A DNA stretch of 64,000 bases from Shewanella abyssi (GTDB taxonomy: Bacteria; Pseudomonadota; Gammaproteobacteria; Enterobacterales; Shewanellaceae), in the NCBI RefSeq assembly GCF_023284025.1, contig NZ_JAKIKR010000011.1:34978-98977 (forward strand), in the 5' to 3' direction. The notes under the pieces were generated by a model. It worked only from the letters and a program-made list of their open reading frames with translations, was not told the origin of the DNA and ran no database searches. The translations under genes were made by a program, and so were the position numbers. This document shows, piece after piece, positions 42,937 through 51,864 of this stretch; position 1 is the first letter of the stretch; each line of letters begins with the position of its first letter.

Positions 42937-43185
42937 ACACCATTCAACAATACTCTCAATAAAAACACCTGTATCAATAGTAACCTGCTTACAACTTGGC
43001 TACACTAATTCAACTCCTTGTAGCGGCATCGACTCTCTGATATTGAATATTTAATCCTATAAACCTTGCAGCTTAATTTGGCTGTGCTCCAACAATACAT
43101 TGCAACTTTAAAGCAACGAAAAAAAGCAGGAACAAAATAACCATCCTGCTCTGAAGGGAGCACAAGCAGCTAACTAGATTGATCC

Positions 43186-43214
43186 TATACCCATCCTACT
43201 TGAAGATGGGTATA
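43186..43214. repeat. Dispersed palindromic repeat, copy 3
   Basis: TATACCCATCCTACTTGAAG plus ATGGGTATA: the most symmetrical 29-bp copy, with outer arms TATACCCATC and GATGGGTATA exactly complementary. Lies just downstream of the porin gene. Confidence 0.85.
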
Positions 43215-43257
43215 TACCTCAGTATGGAAATACTAGCAGCTGCAAATCTATTACTTA

Positions 43258-44448
43258 TTAATATTTAGCCTGCAGAGTTAACCAGAGCTTGTCGGTATCA
43301 TTTGAAAAGCCATATCCTGCATCTGCGCCACTAAAGCTAGCGTACTTAACACCAACACTATAATGCTTCGCAAACGGATAAGTAGCGGCTACGCCCCACT
43401 CTTTACCCATGTCGATATCGCCAAAGTCTGAATCAAACTTATGATATTTAGCTAGTAGTTTTAAACCTGCAACTTTTGCCGTTAAAATAACATGGGCATC
43501 AACAAGACCATTTTCCCAGTTACCTTTACCGCCGAATAGGAACTTATCAGTCCAACCGTTAAAAGCATGTAGGGTCGCTAACGGTGTGATGAAACCAGCC
43601 TTGCCGTCGTCAGAACCAAGTACTTCGTAGCCCGCTTTAAAACCGAAGCTCGCTAAATTAATACCCGCGGCTAATTTATAGTAAGAAGCACTATAACTAA
43701 CAGTGTTGTCGGCAGCTTCAGATTGCTGTGCAAACTCCGCTTCATAAGTTAATTTAAGTGCGTCCAGTTTCACATCACCCGTTGCACGAATACCATAGGT
43801 ATCGGTGGAGAACGCTGCAACGTCTTGATTATCAATTAAATAGCCATAACCGCTGATTTTTGCAAAGTCTAAGCCTGAGTAATTAATGTTTACCAGGTTG
43901 GTTTCATTCTCATGATCCTCCTTACCAGAGCCTTCTGGGAAGATACGGTTAACGGTAGCAACATAAGCGTAGTAAGCCGTTAGCCCTTCAATTGCGGTAT
44001 TTTTTACTGAAAATGCATCATAAGTTTGCTCATTCTGACGGAAACCTACACCACCGACAAAACGCTGATTATCGAGAAGAATACGTTGACGGCCAAACTT
44101 AGCCAGTGTTTCGGCTGGACCTTTGTAACCGATAAACCCTTGGTTTATCTGTGTGTAAGCATAATCGGCAATAAGTGACTCATTATCCGTAGAACGAACA
44201 TCATCAATCTCAGCAACCGCAAACAGGTTATAGATATCGCCAGTTTGGTAGTTTAATCGTGTACGTAAGGTGGTTTGATTCTGTTGGTCAATGTTGGCAA
44301 CATCAACGTCTTCAAATCGAAGACGGAACTGAACTTTAACTTTTGAGTCATCAATAAAGGCTTTTTTTAGTGGGTCAACCGTGTCGGCTGTGGCGGCGGT
44401 AGAAGCTAAACTTGCAAGTACGGCTAATGCTAGGGCATTGACTTTCAT
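43258..44448 (-). CDS. Outer-membrane porin
   Basis: A 396-residue porin. The signal peptide MKVNALALAVLASLASTAATA is cleaved near residue 21. The mature barrel has alternating strands from KVQFRLRFEDVDV through TLRTRLNYQTGD, FGRQRILLDNQRFVGGVGFRQ, and so on to the C-terminal LWLTLQAKY, ending in the aromatic expected for BAM recognition. The RQRI(L)LDNQRFVG segment resembles porins of the alginate-export/OprB-like group found in Shewanella and Vibrio, so an anion or oligosaccharide channel is possible. A weak CRP-like site lies upstream. Confidence 0.85.
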   Translation of the reverse strand: MKVNALALAVLASLASTAATADTVDPLKKAFIDDSKVKVQFRLRFEDVDVANIDQQNQTTLRTRLNYQTGDIYNLFAVAEIDDVRSTDNESLIADYAYTQINQGFIGYKGPAETLAKFGRQRILLDNQRFVGGVGFRQNEQTYDAFSVKNTAIEGLTAYYAYVATVNRIFPEGSGKEDHENETNLVNINYSGLDFAKISGYGYLIDNQDVAAFSTDTYGIRATGDVKLDALKLTYEAEFAQQSEAADNTVSYSASYYKLAAGINLASFGFKAGYEVLGSDDGKAGFITPLATLHAFNGWTDKFLFGGKGNWENGLVDAHVILTAKVAGLKLLAKYHKFDSDFGDIDMGKEWGVAATYPFAKHYSVGVKYASFSGADAGYGFSNDTDKLWLTLQAKY

Positions 44449-44760
44449 TTATTTTAATCCTTTAGTTTCATCATTCTCAAGAGACGTTATAAAACTGATA
44501 TCAATTTGAAAACGTGATCCAGAACAATGTTACTAAATGATTGCATAATTGCGTTGGTAATTGTGAGCAAGATCATCACCACATACTAATTTAGGGGTAC
44601 CTATAAGTAGGTATAATCTTTATTTACCTAAATTTATATGACTAATAAAAATAAATATTATGGCAAATAAAAACTAGCTCCCATATAAAAACACAGCGTA
44701 AAGTATGCCTGCACTCATTAAAAACAGCCATGCTGTGTAAGTCATTTTCGATTATAAATT
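44449..44760. other. Intergenic upstream of the porin gene
   Basis: AT-rich. AATTGTGAGCAAGATCATCA at 44561-44580 is a weak CRP-like sequence (TGTGA-N6-TCATC) about 115 bp before the porin start. No coding frame is seen. Confidence 0.35.
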
Positions 44761-45003
44761 ACCGAACTTACCATTGCCGCAGAGGAACATAAACTAGAGC
44801 GTCAACGCCTAGAAGCACTGCGAGCTGTAAACACTGCTGACGCAAAAGCAAAAGCACTTAAAAATAACCCACTGATTGTAAAGTTAACCGAAACGCAAGC
44901 GTGAGTTGGCAAACTGCCAAGTACCGTGATGAGTAACGGTGTAATGCCCATTATGGATATTAGAGACCAAGCTAAATCTTCTGCTTTAGCTATCCTCAAG
45001 TAA
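44761..45003 (+). pseudogene. C-terminal remnant of an SPFH/prohibitin-family gene
   Basis: In the frame starting ACC at 44761 the sequence reads TELTIAAEEHKLERQRLEAL, then AKAKALKNNPLIVKLTETQA, a TGA stop at 44902-44904, and then in the same frame VGKLPSTVMSNGVMPIMDI to TAA at 45001. This is the C-terminal end of SPFH (HflK/HflC/prohibitin-like) proteins, where a NPL..(K/Q)L....WDGKLP pattern is usual; the stop stands where Trp is expected (TGG to TGA). An in-frame TAA lies just upstream at 44755 and no N-terminal part is present. So only about 80 codons of a broken gene survive. Confidence 0.72.
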
Positions 45004-45188
45004 TACTCATTTTTAGCTTAAAATGGCTTTGGTTGCGATTAAACACATTATCAATTTTTCATTGATAATAATTCAAAACTTAAGCTGTTTTTATTTTTAA
45101 TGGTTAGCGTTAATATGCAGCCCATAGAAAGCACGCATCGAATGCGCAGCCGAAAACAAAAGTTTAGCTTTGAACACAGGAGTTCAGC

Positions 45189-45479
45189 ATGGCCAATCTC
45201 ACTATCGTCGCTAACATCATCGCCAAAGTAGACAGCATTGAATTAGTCAAAGCCGAGTTAATCAAGCTTATTGACATTACCCGCGCTGAAGCAGGCTGCA
45301 TCAACTATGACTTGCACCAAGATAATGAAAACCCAGCCCACTTTGTGTTTTATGAAAACTGGCAATCATCTGAACAATTAACAGCACATCTGGCAAATAG
45401 TCATTTAGCTGATTACATCGCTGCCACAGAGGGCTGTATCGAGCTATTTAGCATAAATGAAATGACAGAAATTGGCTGA
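45189..45479 (+). CDS. YgiN-like antibiotic biosynthesis monooxygenase domain protein
   Basis: A 96-residue ABM-fold ferredoxin-like protein, probably a dimer. The typical pattern is visible: ITRAEAGCINYDLHQD (residues about 29-44), HFVFYENWQSSEQLTAHL, and SHLADYI. Relatives include E. coli YgiN, a quinol monooxygenase. CAGGAG sits before the ATG. It lies 110 bp upstream of a nitroreductase on the same strand; redox metabolism of quinones or nitro compounds is a reasonable shared theme. One repeat element separates the two genes. Confidence 0.88.
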   Translation: MANLTIVANIIAKVDSIELVKAELIKLIDITRAEAGCINYDLHQDNENPAHFVFYENWQSSEQLTAHLANSHLADYIAATEGCIELFSINEMTEIG

Positions 45480-45516
45480 TATATCCATCCAACCTGAAGA
45501 TGCAGGATGGGTATAT
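45480..45516. repeat. Dispersed repeat, long form
   Basis: TATATCCATCC, then AACCTGAAGATGCA, then GGATGGGTATATA: 37 bp with outer arms pairing at nearly all positions. It begins at the last base of the preceding stop codon. The CCTGAAGATGCA core links it to the copies at 26414 and 28053. Confidence 0.8.
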
Positions 45517-45589
45517 ACGTTTTTAATCCCAACTTACAAACAATTTTAATGGGCTAGTTCAATACCACTAGCGCCATAAGGAAACTGAC

Positions 45590-46246
45590 ATGACTCACCC
45601 TATCATTACCGATTTAGCAAACCGTTACACAGCCAAAAAATACGATAGCTCAAAGAGCGTTCCACAAACTGATCTTGATGTTATTTATGAAGCAATGCGT
45701 TTATCAGCCTCTTCAATTAACTCTCAACCATGGAAGTTCATCGTTATTGAAACGGATGCAGCAAAGCAGCGCATGCATGACACCTTTGCCAATAAATTTC
45801 AGTTTAACCAACCCCATATAAAGTCAGCGTCACACATCATCTTATTCGCACACAACCCAAGCTACACCCGTGAAGACTACGCTAAAGTGGTTGATAAGGG
45901 GATTGAAGATGGTCGCACCAAACCTGAAGAGAGAGAGCAGGCGTTTGGCGGTTTTGCCTTTGTATCACTCAACACTGACGACCAGGGCAACAATGCGGCT
46001 TGGACAAAATCACAAACCTACTTAGCATTAGGTAACACACTGCATGTTCTCGCTCGTCTTGGTATAGATTCAACAACAATGGAAGGTGTTGATAGCGAAC
46101 TTATCGGTGAAATATTCAAAGATGAATTAGGTGGTTTTGTCTGTGAAGTGGCCTTAGCCATCGGTTATCACCATACAGATGAAGACTATAATGCTAACTT
46201 GCCAAAATCACGCCTAAGCCCAGCAGCTGTGATGACGGTGATTTAA
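45590..46246 (+). CDS. Nitroreductase family protein
   Basis: A 218-residue FMN-dependent NAD(P)H oxidoreductase of the NfsB/YdjA-type fold. Typical features: NRYTAKKYD at the N-terminus; MRLSASSINSQPWKFIVIE at about residues 36-54 with the Ser-x-x-Asn-x-Gln-Pro-Trp FMN-binding pattern; the QTYLALGNTLHVLARLGIDS helix near 143-162 and MEGVD after it; and the C-terminal KSRLSP that binds the FMN phosphate. AAGGAAACTGAC precedes the ATG. It may reduce quinones, nitroaromatics or flavins. Confidence 0.92.
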   Translation: MTHPIITDLANRYTAKKYDSSKSVPQTDLDVIYEAMRLSASSINSQPWKFIVIETDAAKQRMHDTFANKFQFNQPHIKSASHIILFAHNPSYTREDYAKVVDKGIEDGRTKPEEREQAFGGFAFVSLNTDDQGNNAAWTKSQTYLALGNTLHVLARLGIDSTTMEGVDSELIGEIFKDELGGFVCEVALAIGYHHTDEDYNANLPKSRLSPAAVMTVI

Positions 46247-46281
46247 GCTCTACAAGAGCGCCCCATGACCCAAAAATAACA

Positions 46282-46313
46282 CCGCTGCTGATTACTATTA
46301 GCAGCGGTTTTTT
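46282..46313 (+). terminator. Nitroreductase terminator
   Basis: CCGCTGCT (46282-46289) pairs with AGCAGCGG (46300-46307), followed by TTTTTT. Confidence 0.85.
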
Positions 46314-46434
46314 ACGCCTAAAAAACAACTTTCTGCAGCAAAGCTCTCTGATATCAATCCCCTCTTCAATATTAGACATTCAAACTGCTAGCGACATCAC
46401 GCGCCTTTACACTTCTTTAATTGAACTTACTAGT

Positions 46435-46453
46435 GAGATTGATTACCATTCGC
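46435..46453. promoter_or_regulatory. Possible Fur box upstream of the PepSY gene
   Basis: GAGATTGATTACCATTCGC matches the 19-bp Fur consensus at 13 positions. Weak, about 135 bp upstream of the PepSY gene; the rest of the 46314-46587 spacer shows nothing else. Confidence 0.3.
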
Positions 46454-46587
46454 ACCTTTAAAGTTTGCTTGCTTTTTTGGTACACAAATCAGATATAAAT
46501 CAATCTGTTCCTAATAACCAAAGGTAAGCTGATAGCCATAGATGTCTTGAGCGTATTGTTTGCTCAGACCGATTTGAGAGCACAATA

Positions 46588-47643
46588 ATGAATGTCGTTT
46601 CAGCGTTAAAATGGTTCCACAATTGGATTGGTTTTTTGATTAGTATCACGATGCTAATTGTATTAACAACTGGTGTTTATCTTGGCAGTATGGATATGCT
46701 TAAACGCCTCGATAGTAAAGGCCAGCAGTATGCTCCTTTATCCATTGAGCAAAAAGCGCAGGTCACAGCCAGCTTATTTGAACGCTATCCAGAGATAAGC
46801 ACCGTTCGCTTCCCAACAGAACATACTCCGTATATTCAAGCAGCGGCCAGAGGCACTAGTATCGCGCTAGATCCTGAGTTAAATGAACTTTCAGTACGCA
46901 AATTCTCTGAACTACCTATGTACAGTACTATTTTTTGGCTGCATAGAAACTTCCTACTCGGTGACTTTGGTAAATACCTTAATGCCTGGGCCTCATTGAT
47001 TGGCGCCGCTATTACTCTAGTGGGTATTTACCTCTGGTGGCGCGTGCGTAAAGGATTTCGCTTAAAACACAGCATTCCCAAAAATAGTCGCTCAAGCAGC
47101 TTACTTAAGAGCCATATTCAACTTGGTCTGTTTATATCCATTCCACTGTTCATCTTGTGCCTGAGTGGTTTCTTAATCACTTATAAGAGCTTATGGACTG
47201 GCGCATTAAAATCTGCACCGCAAACAGCAATGAGCTTCCCACTGGGTCAAGCAAGAGATTGGCAAAGTCAGTTACAAACCGCGCAAACACTATGGCCAGA
47301 CTCACAATTGGTCGCCATTAGTAAAGCTCGTGGCAAAAAGCCCAAAGCAGGTGAGCAACCAGCAGCAGTTAACTATAGCTATCGGTTTGATAGCCATACT
47401 GATGTGTGGTTACGAGAAGCAGATCGTATGACGATGAACTTTGAAAACGGCACCATTAAAGACGCGTTAAAGCATAGCGACAGACCACTTTCTGCCAGGG
47501 TGGCCAGCTTTGTGAGACCACTGCACGATGCGCTAAATATGCCCTTTAGTTATGTCGTCTTCATCACGTCTATATCGATCATTGGCAGCATGGCATTAAT
47601 GTTTAGTGCGCTCACATTCTACCGCCGTATATTTCGTAAGTAG
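46588..47643 (+). CDS. PepSY-associated transmembrane protein
   Basis: A 351-residue inner-membrane protein of the PepSY_TM family. It has about four membrane helices: about residues 13-33 (WIGFLISITMLIVLTTGVYL), about 128-150 (NAWASLIGAAITLVGIYLWW), about 195-215 (LGLFISIPLFILCLSGFLIT), and near 325-345 before the C-terminal FYRRIFRK. His residues in FHNW and WLHRNFL near the membrane edges recall the heme- or metal-associated reductase members (ferric-reductase-like). Many are iron-regulated; the weak Fur-like site upstream fits. Substrate unknown. Confidence 0.87.
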   Translation: MNVVSALKWFHNWIGFLISITMLIVLTTGVYLGSMDMLKRLDSKGQQYAPLSIEQKAQVTASLFERYPEISTVRFPTEHTPYIQAAARGTSIALDPELNELSVRKFSELPMYSTIFWLHRNFLLGDFGKYLNAWASLIGAAITLVGIYLWWRVRKGFRLKHSIPKNSRSSSLLKSHIQLGLFISIPLFILCLSGFLITYKSLWTGALKSAPQTAMSFPLGQARDWQSQLQTAQTLWPDSQLVAISKARGKKPKAGEQPAAVNYSYRFDSHTDVWLREADRMTMNFENGTIKDALKHSDRPLSARVASFVRPLHDALNMPFSYVVFITSISIIGSMALMFSALTFYRRIFRK

Positions 47644-47859
47644 GCGCTAGAGTATTCATTATTCGCACAGGGCGGCTAATTCAGCTTCCCTGCTGCGGAA
47701 CATCTGCCTTTGCAAACCGCTAGCCACTAAACGCTCTCCTCCACCAGTCCTCTCACTCTAAACTTTGCTAACAATTACATGGTTGACATTTTATGCCACT
47801 GCTAGAAGATGGATCCGTTAAAAAATTATAATAACTTCAGCAAGGAAGAGCATAAAATA

Positions 47860-49929
47860 ATGAAAAAATCACTCATTGCTATTGCCCTAGCCACTGCCTT
47901 TTTGGGCGGCTGCGGCACTTCGGATGTTAACAACAGCAACGACACTACAGTCACTAAAACCGCAACAGCCCAAGCCGAACTCGGCAGCTTTGGCGTTGAT
48001 TTATCTGCGCGAAATGAAGCCGTTAAACCCGGTGATGACTTCTTCATGTACGCCAGCGGCACTTGGTATGACAACTATATAATGCCCGCAGACAAGACCC
48101 GTTATGGTGCATTCACCGGTCTTGCTGAGCGCAGTGAAACACAAGTGAAAGAGATCATCGATGATATTGCCAGTCGTAGCGATCTAAATGCTGAAGAGCA
48201 ATTAATTGCCGACTTTTACCAGTCATACATGGATACAGATACCATCAACAAGTTGGGCATCACCCCAATTCAAGGCACTCTTGATCAGATCTCAGCGATC
48301 AAAACAACAGATGATCTTACCAAGGTGTTTGGTCAAGCATGGCTTACAGGGGCGACCTCTCCTATCTCAGGTGGGATGTGGTTTAACCGCCTCGACCCAA
48401 ATCAATATGAGATGTCTCTTGGTGCTGGCGGCCTAGGTTTACCCGACCGTTCATATTACCTTGAAGACAGCGAGCGTTTTGTCAAAATCCGTAGTGCCTA
48501 CGTTAAACACATAGTAGAGATGCTGGCATTTGCAGGCGTTAAAGATGGCGAAGCGCGTGCACAAGCCATTGTTGCACTTGAGACTAAGATGGCTGAAGGC
48601 CAATGGCCACGAGAAAAGCGTCGTAACCGCGATCTCACCTTAAACCAAGTTAAGCGCAGTGACTTAACCACACAATACCCTGGCTTTGATTGGGATCTGT
48701 ACTTTAGCCAAACCGGTTATGGCGTTCCTCAGTTAAATATCTCACAGCCTGAGCCGGTAAAAACCATGATCGACTTAGTCAATAGTGAGTCACTCAAGGT
48801 TTGGCAAGATTACCTAACCTTGCACACCATAAGCAATAACGCTGATGTCTTGTCAGAAGATATTTATGCCGCTAACTTTGCCTTTTATGGCAAAGAGTTA
48901 AGCGGACAGGAAGAGCCTCGTCCTCGTTGGAAACGCGCGGTATCAGAGATGTCTGGCACACAGTCATTGGGCTTTGCCATCGGCAAGGTGTATGTGAAGC
49001 GCTACTTCCCTGAATCATCTAAGCAAAAGATGTCAGTACTTGTTGAGAACTTGCGTACCGCTATGGGCCAACGTATTGATGATCTCGACTGGATGGGCGC
49101 AGAAACGAAAGTCAACGCTCATGCAAAACTGGCCGCTTTTAACCCTAAAATTGGTTACCCTGATGTTTGGCAAGAGTTTGATGGTTTAGCGCTCACAAAG
49201 ACCGATCTCGTGGGTAATCTTCACAACCTACGCCAGTACTTTAAAGCCGACAGTGTGGCTAAAGAGTTGAAGAAAACCGATCGTAATCGCTGGGGCATGA
49301 CACCCCAACGCGTTAACGCCTATTACAATAGCTCGTTTAACGAAATTGTATTTCCAGCCGCGATTCTACAACCACCCTTTTTCGATCCTAATGCCGATGC
49401 TGCGGTAAACTATGGCGGTATTGGTGCGGTTATCGGCCATGAAATGGGCCACGGTTTTGATGATCAAGGCTCAAAATCTGACGCTAACGGTATTCAGCGA
49501 AACTGGTGGACTGATGCTGATCGCGCCGCATTTGACGCTAAAGCCGATCAGCTAGCAGCTCAGTACAATAAGTACGAGCCGATCCCTGAAAACTTCGTTA
49601 ACGGTCGCAACAGCCTAGGTGAAAACATTGGTGATGTGGGGGGTCTATCGATGGCTTACCATGCATACAAGCTCAGCCTTAACGGTAAAGAAGCACCTGT
49701 GATTGATGGCGTTACTGGCGATCAACGTTTCTTCCTTGCCTGGGCACAAGTCTGGAAAGAGAAACGCACCGAGCAAAGCATGCTCAATCAGCTTCGTGCA
49801 GGAACACATGCTCCGGGCCGTTACCGTGCCCAAGCACCGCGTAACCACGATGCTTGGTACAAGGCCTTTGATGTTAAACCAGGTGATGCGCTTTATTTAG
49901 CAGAAGATGAGCGGGTACGTATTTGGTAA
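47860..49929 (+). CDS. M13 family zinc metallopeptidase (PepO-like), lipoprotein
   Basis: A neprilysin-type endopeptidase of 689 residues. The frame opens at 47809, but the ATG at 47860 has AAGGAAGAG at good distance and gives a lipoprotein signal peptide, MKKSLIAIALATAFLGGCG, with the lipidated Cys in LGGC. The N-terminal lobe contains the PGDDFFMYASGTWYDN motif of the family. The zinc site is HEMGHGFDDQG (His527, Glu528, His531) with the third ligand in GENIGDVGGL. NAYYNSSFNEIVFPAAILQP is the typical substrate-binding segment. It is expected on the outer or inner membrane, facing the periplasm, degrading peptides. Confidence 0.95.
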   Translation: MKKSLIAIALATAFLGGCGTSDVNNSNDTTVTKTATAQAELGSFGVDLSARNEAVKPGDDFFMYASGTWYDNYIMPADKTRYGAFTGLAERSETQVKEIIDDIASRSDLNAEEQLIADFYQSYMDTDTINKLGITPIQGTLDQISAIKTTDDLTKVFGQAWLTGATSPISGGMWFNRLDPNQYEMSLGAGGLGLPDRSYYLEDSERFVKIRSAYVKHIVEMLAFAGVKDGEARAQAIVALETKMAEGQWPREKRRNRDLTLNQVKRSDLTTQYPGFDWDLYFSQTGYGVPQLNISQPEPVKTMIDLVNSESLKVWQDYLTLHTISNNADVLSEDIYAANFAFYGKELSGQEEPRPRWKRAVSEMSGTQSLGFAIGKVYVKRYFPESSKQKMSVLVENLRTAMGQRIDDLDWMGAETKVNAHAKLAAFNPKIGYPDVWQEFDGLALTKTDLVGNLHNLRQYFKADSVAKELKKTDRNRWGMTPQRVNAYYNSSFNEIVFPAAILQPPFFDPNADAAVNYGGIGAVIGHEMGHGFDDQGSKSDANGIQRNWWTDADRAAFDAKADQLAAQYNKYEPIPENFVNGRNSLGENIGDVGGLSMAYHAYKLSLNGKEAPVIDGVTGDQRFFLAWAQVWKEKRTEQSMLNQLRAGTHAPGRYRAQAPRNHDAWYKAFDVKPGDALYLAEDERVRIW

Positions 49930-49940
49930 CGTTACCAAAT
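49921..49940. repeat. Perfect 20-bp palindrome over the metallopeptidase stop codon
   Basis: ATTTGGTAACGTTACCAAAT is its own reverse complement and includes the last codons and TAA stop of the gene. Could be incidental or a protein-binding site. Confidence 0.7.
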
Positions 49941-49968
49941 AGCTAACGCAGTTTAAGCTACTTTACAT

Positions 49969-50000
49969 TAATGCAGGTCAGTTCTGACCTGCATTTTTTA
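49969..50000. terminator. Terminator after the metallopeptidase gene
   Basis: TAATGCAGGTCA (49969-49980), loop GTTC, TGACCTGCATTTTTTA (49985-50000). Also usable by the convergent small gene. Confidence 0.88.
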
Positions 50001-50025
50001 TAAACGTTTTAAAAGCGGGAAGCGT

Positions 50026-50274
50026 TTAATGCTTACCTTTTACGCCAGTGCGAACCATCTCTTTTCCCGTTGCGAAAATTTCATCCGTTATCCAGCGCGC
50101 ATGCAGTAATTTTTGGTTACTATCAAAAACGGCAACAAAGTGACGACCGTCTGCGTTGTTGGTGGCCATTCCGATCCCTTCTACCCCCACTAAACCTAAT
50201 CCACCATTTTCTACTGACAGCAAAAACTGCTCTAGTTTAGCTAAGCTATCGATAACATTCTGTTCTTCACTCAT
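50026..50274 (-). CDS. Small hypothetical protein
   Basis: An 82-residue cytosolic protein. The frame extends to 50322, but the ATG at 50274 (MSEEQNVIDSLAKLEQFLLS) has AAGAGAG upstream and is preferred. A short N-terminal helix is followed by [28 protein letters not shown] and a further strand-helix; it reads as a compact alpha/beta domain. I do not recognise the family. It is convergent with the metallopeptidase gene and alone on its strand. Confidence 0.68.
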   Translation of the reverse strand: MSEEQNVIDSLAKLEQFLLSVENGGLGLVGVEGIGMATNNADGRHFVAVFDSNQKLLHARWITDEIFATGKEMVRTGVKGKH

Positions 50275-50539
50275 CTTTATACTCTCTTGATTTTTGCGCA
50301 GACAACGGAGCTCAATATCCATATATACACTGCAATATTGTGACTATTTTAGCGCTACTAACACTGAATTTGAACTGAGTTAGCTAAGAATGGCGACTGA
50401 GTTTGAAGTAAAGCTGCCGAGCTACTTGATTTTATTCCGATTTAGAGCTTTAGTTTCTTCACAAACTAGTGTTTTTACCTGTTATTTTTAGCTGCTTTTT
50501 TTGTTTAACTGAACGTCTATAAAACTAAAGGGTTACGTT

Positions 50540-51544
50540 ATGAAACTTCAATCTCTATCTTTGCTTGTTATGCTAGCACTCTCCTCTGCTCCAGCTTTAG
50601 CGTTGAGTTGCCAGTCAAATGACGATGTCCTAACCTCATGGGCACAAAGCGAGCGTCGCAGCGCAATTGAAGCTTTTGTAAAGGAGGTCACTAACCCGAA
50701 GAGCTCGCAGTATGTCGCCGCAAAAGATCGCATTGCGGTATTTGATAACGACGGTACCTTATGGTCAGAGAAACCTATGTATTACCAGTTGGTATTTACC
50801 ATTGAACAGGTTAAAGGGCTGGCAAAAAATCATCCTGAATGGAAGACCCAAACGCCTTTTAAATGGGTACTCGAAGACGATATGGAGTCACTAATGAAAG
50901 CTGACCACCATGCATTACTCGAGCTACTGCAGGCGACCCATTCAGGGGTCACTGTTGAGGCGTTTCAACAGATAGTGCACACCTGGGTAACCAAGAGTAA
51001 AGATCAGCGCTTTAACCGTAACTACATTGATTTGACCTACCAACCGATGAAAGAGATGTTGGCTTACTTAAAAGAAAATGGTTTTAGCAACTATATCGTT
51101 TCCGGAGGCGGTACTGATTTCATGCGGGCATGGACAGAGCAAGCTTATGGCATACCTCCAGAGAATGTCATTGGCAGTAGCTTTGGCTATGACATGGTAA
51201 AACTCGACGGTAATACCCTGCTAGTGAAAAATGGCACGCTAGTGTCTAGCAATGATAAGCAGGTAAAGGTCGAAAATATTCAGCGTATTATTGGTAAAAA
51301 GCCAATACTCGCGGTTGGTAACTCCGACGGAGACCATGCCATGTTGCAGTGGAGTACCAGCCAAAATAACCCGAGTATGGCGATGATAGTGCATCATACC
51401 GATAGCGAACGTGAATGGCAGTATGACCGGGACTCATCGGTCGGCCGTTTAGACAAGGCATTAGATGAAGCTAAACAAAAAGACAATTGGCATTTGATTG
51501 ATATGAAAAATGACTGGTGTACCATCTACAGTCCAGCGAAATAA
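50540..51544 (+). CDS. Exported HAD-like phosphatase
   Basis: A 334-residue periplasmic protein. The signal peptide MKLQSLSLLVMLALSSAPAL is cleaved after ALA near residue 21. The mature protein is a haloacid-dehalogenase hydrolase: motif I is IAVFDNDGTLWSEKP (DxD as DND), motif II is the Ser in YIVSGGGTDFMRAW, the Lys is in the VKVENIQRIIGKKP region, and motif IV is AVGNSDGDHAMLQWS. A cap domain lies between motifs I and II. Substrate unknown; an extracytoplasmic HAD enzyme suggests phosphate scavenging or envelope metabolite turnover. Confidence 0.87.
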   Translation: MKLQSLSLLVMLALSSAPALALSCQSNDDVLTSWAQSERRSAIEAFVKEVTNPKSSQYVAAKDRIAVFDNDGTLWSEKPMYYQLVFTIEQVKGLAKNHPEWKTQTPFKWVLEDDMESLMKADHHALLELLQATHSGVTVEAFQQIVHTWVTKSKDQRFNRNYIDLTYQPMKEMLAYLKENGFSNYIVSGGGTDFMRAWTEQAYGIPPENVIGSSFGYDMVKLDGNTLLVKNGTLVSSNDKQVKVENIQRIIGKKPILAVGNSDGDHAMLQWSTSQNNPSMAMIVHHTDSEREWQYDRDSSVGRLDKALDEAKQKDNWHLIDMKNDWCTIYSPAK

Positions 51545-51603
51545 TACGCCGTAACTAATTATCGCCGTGACTTTGCAATCGTCGAACCAATATACGAATG
51601 TTG

Positions 51604-51636
51604 CTAATGTAACTAATGTAACTAATGTAACTAATG
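51604..51636 (+). repeat. 9-bp tandem repeat
   Basis: CTAATGTAA is repeated three times exactly (51604-51630), followed by a diverged CTAATGCAA-type fourth unit. Lies 60 bp after the phosphatase stop. Confidence 0.85.
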
Positions 51637-51647
51637 CAAAAACTAAA

Positions 51648-51675
51648 AGGGCTTGATTAATCGGGCCTTCTTTTT
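51648..51675 (+). terminator. Phosphatase gene terminator
   Basis: AGGGCTTGATT (51648-51658) pairs with AATCGGGCCTT (51659-51669), using several G-T pairs, and is followed by CTTTTT. Confidence 0.6.
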
Positions 51676-51864
51676 GCTCCGCTATACCGTATCACTCAAT
51701 CTCTGTCGCAAAGCTTGCCACATTGATAGCCCCGCTCTGCTAGTTAGGCTAAGTTAGACGATGTGATACTTTCTCATTACCAATTTTTCTATCTACAAAG
51801 GTTTTATTCGCCATAATAAGCCCCATATCGATAGCTACTAGCGGTTAAAAAGACAGGGAAATAG

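Noticed and set aside
51604..51636. Tandem CTAATGTAA units as a CRISPR-like or iteron array
   Set aside because: The units are contiguous 9-mers without spacers, only three exact copies, and no rep or cas gene is near; ordinary microsatellite.
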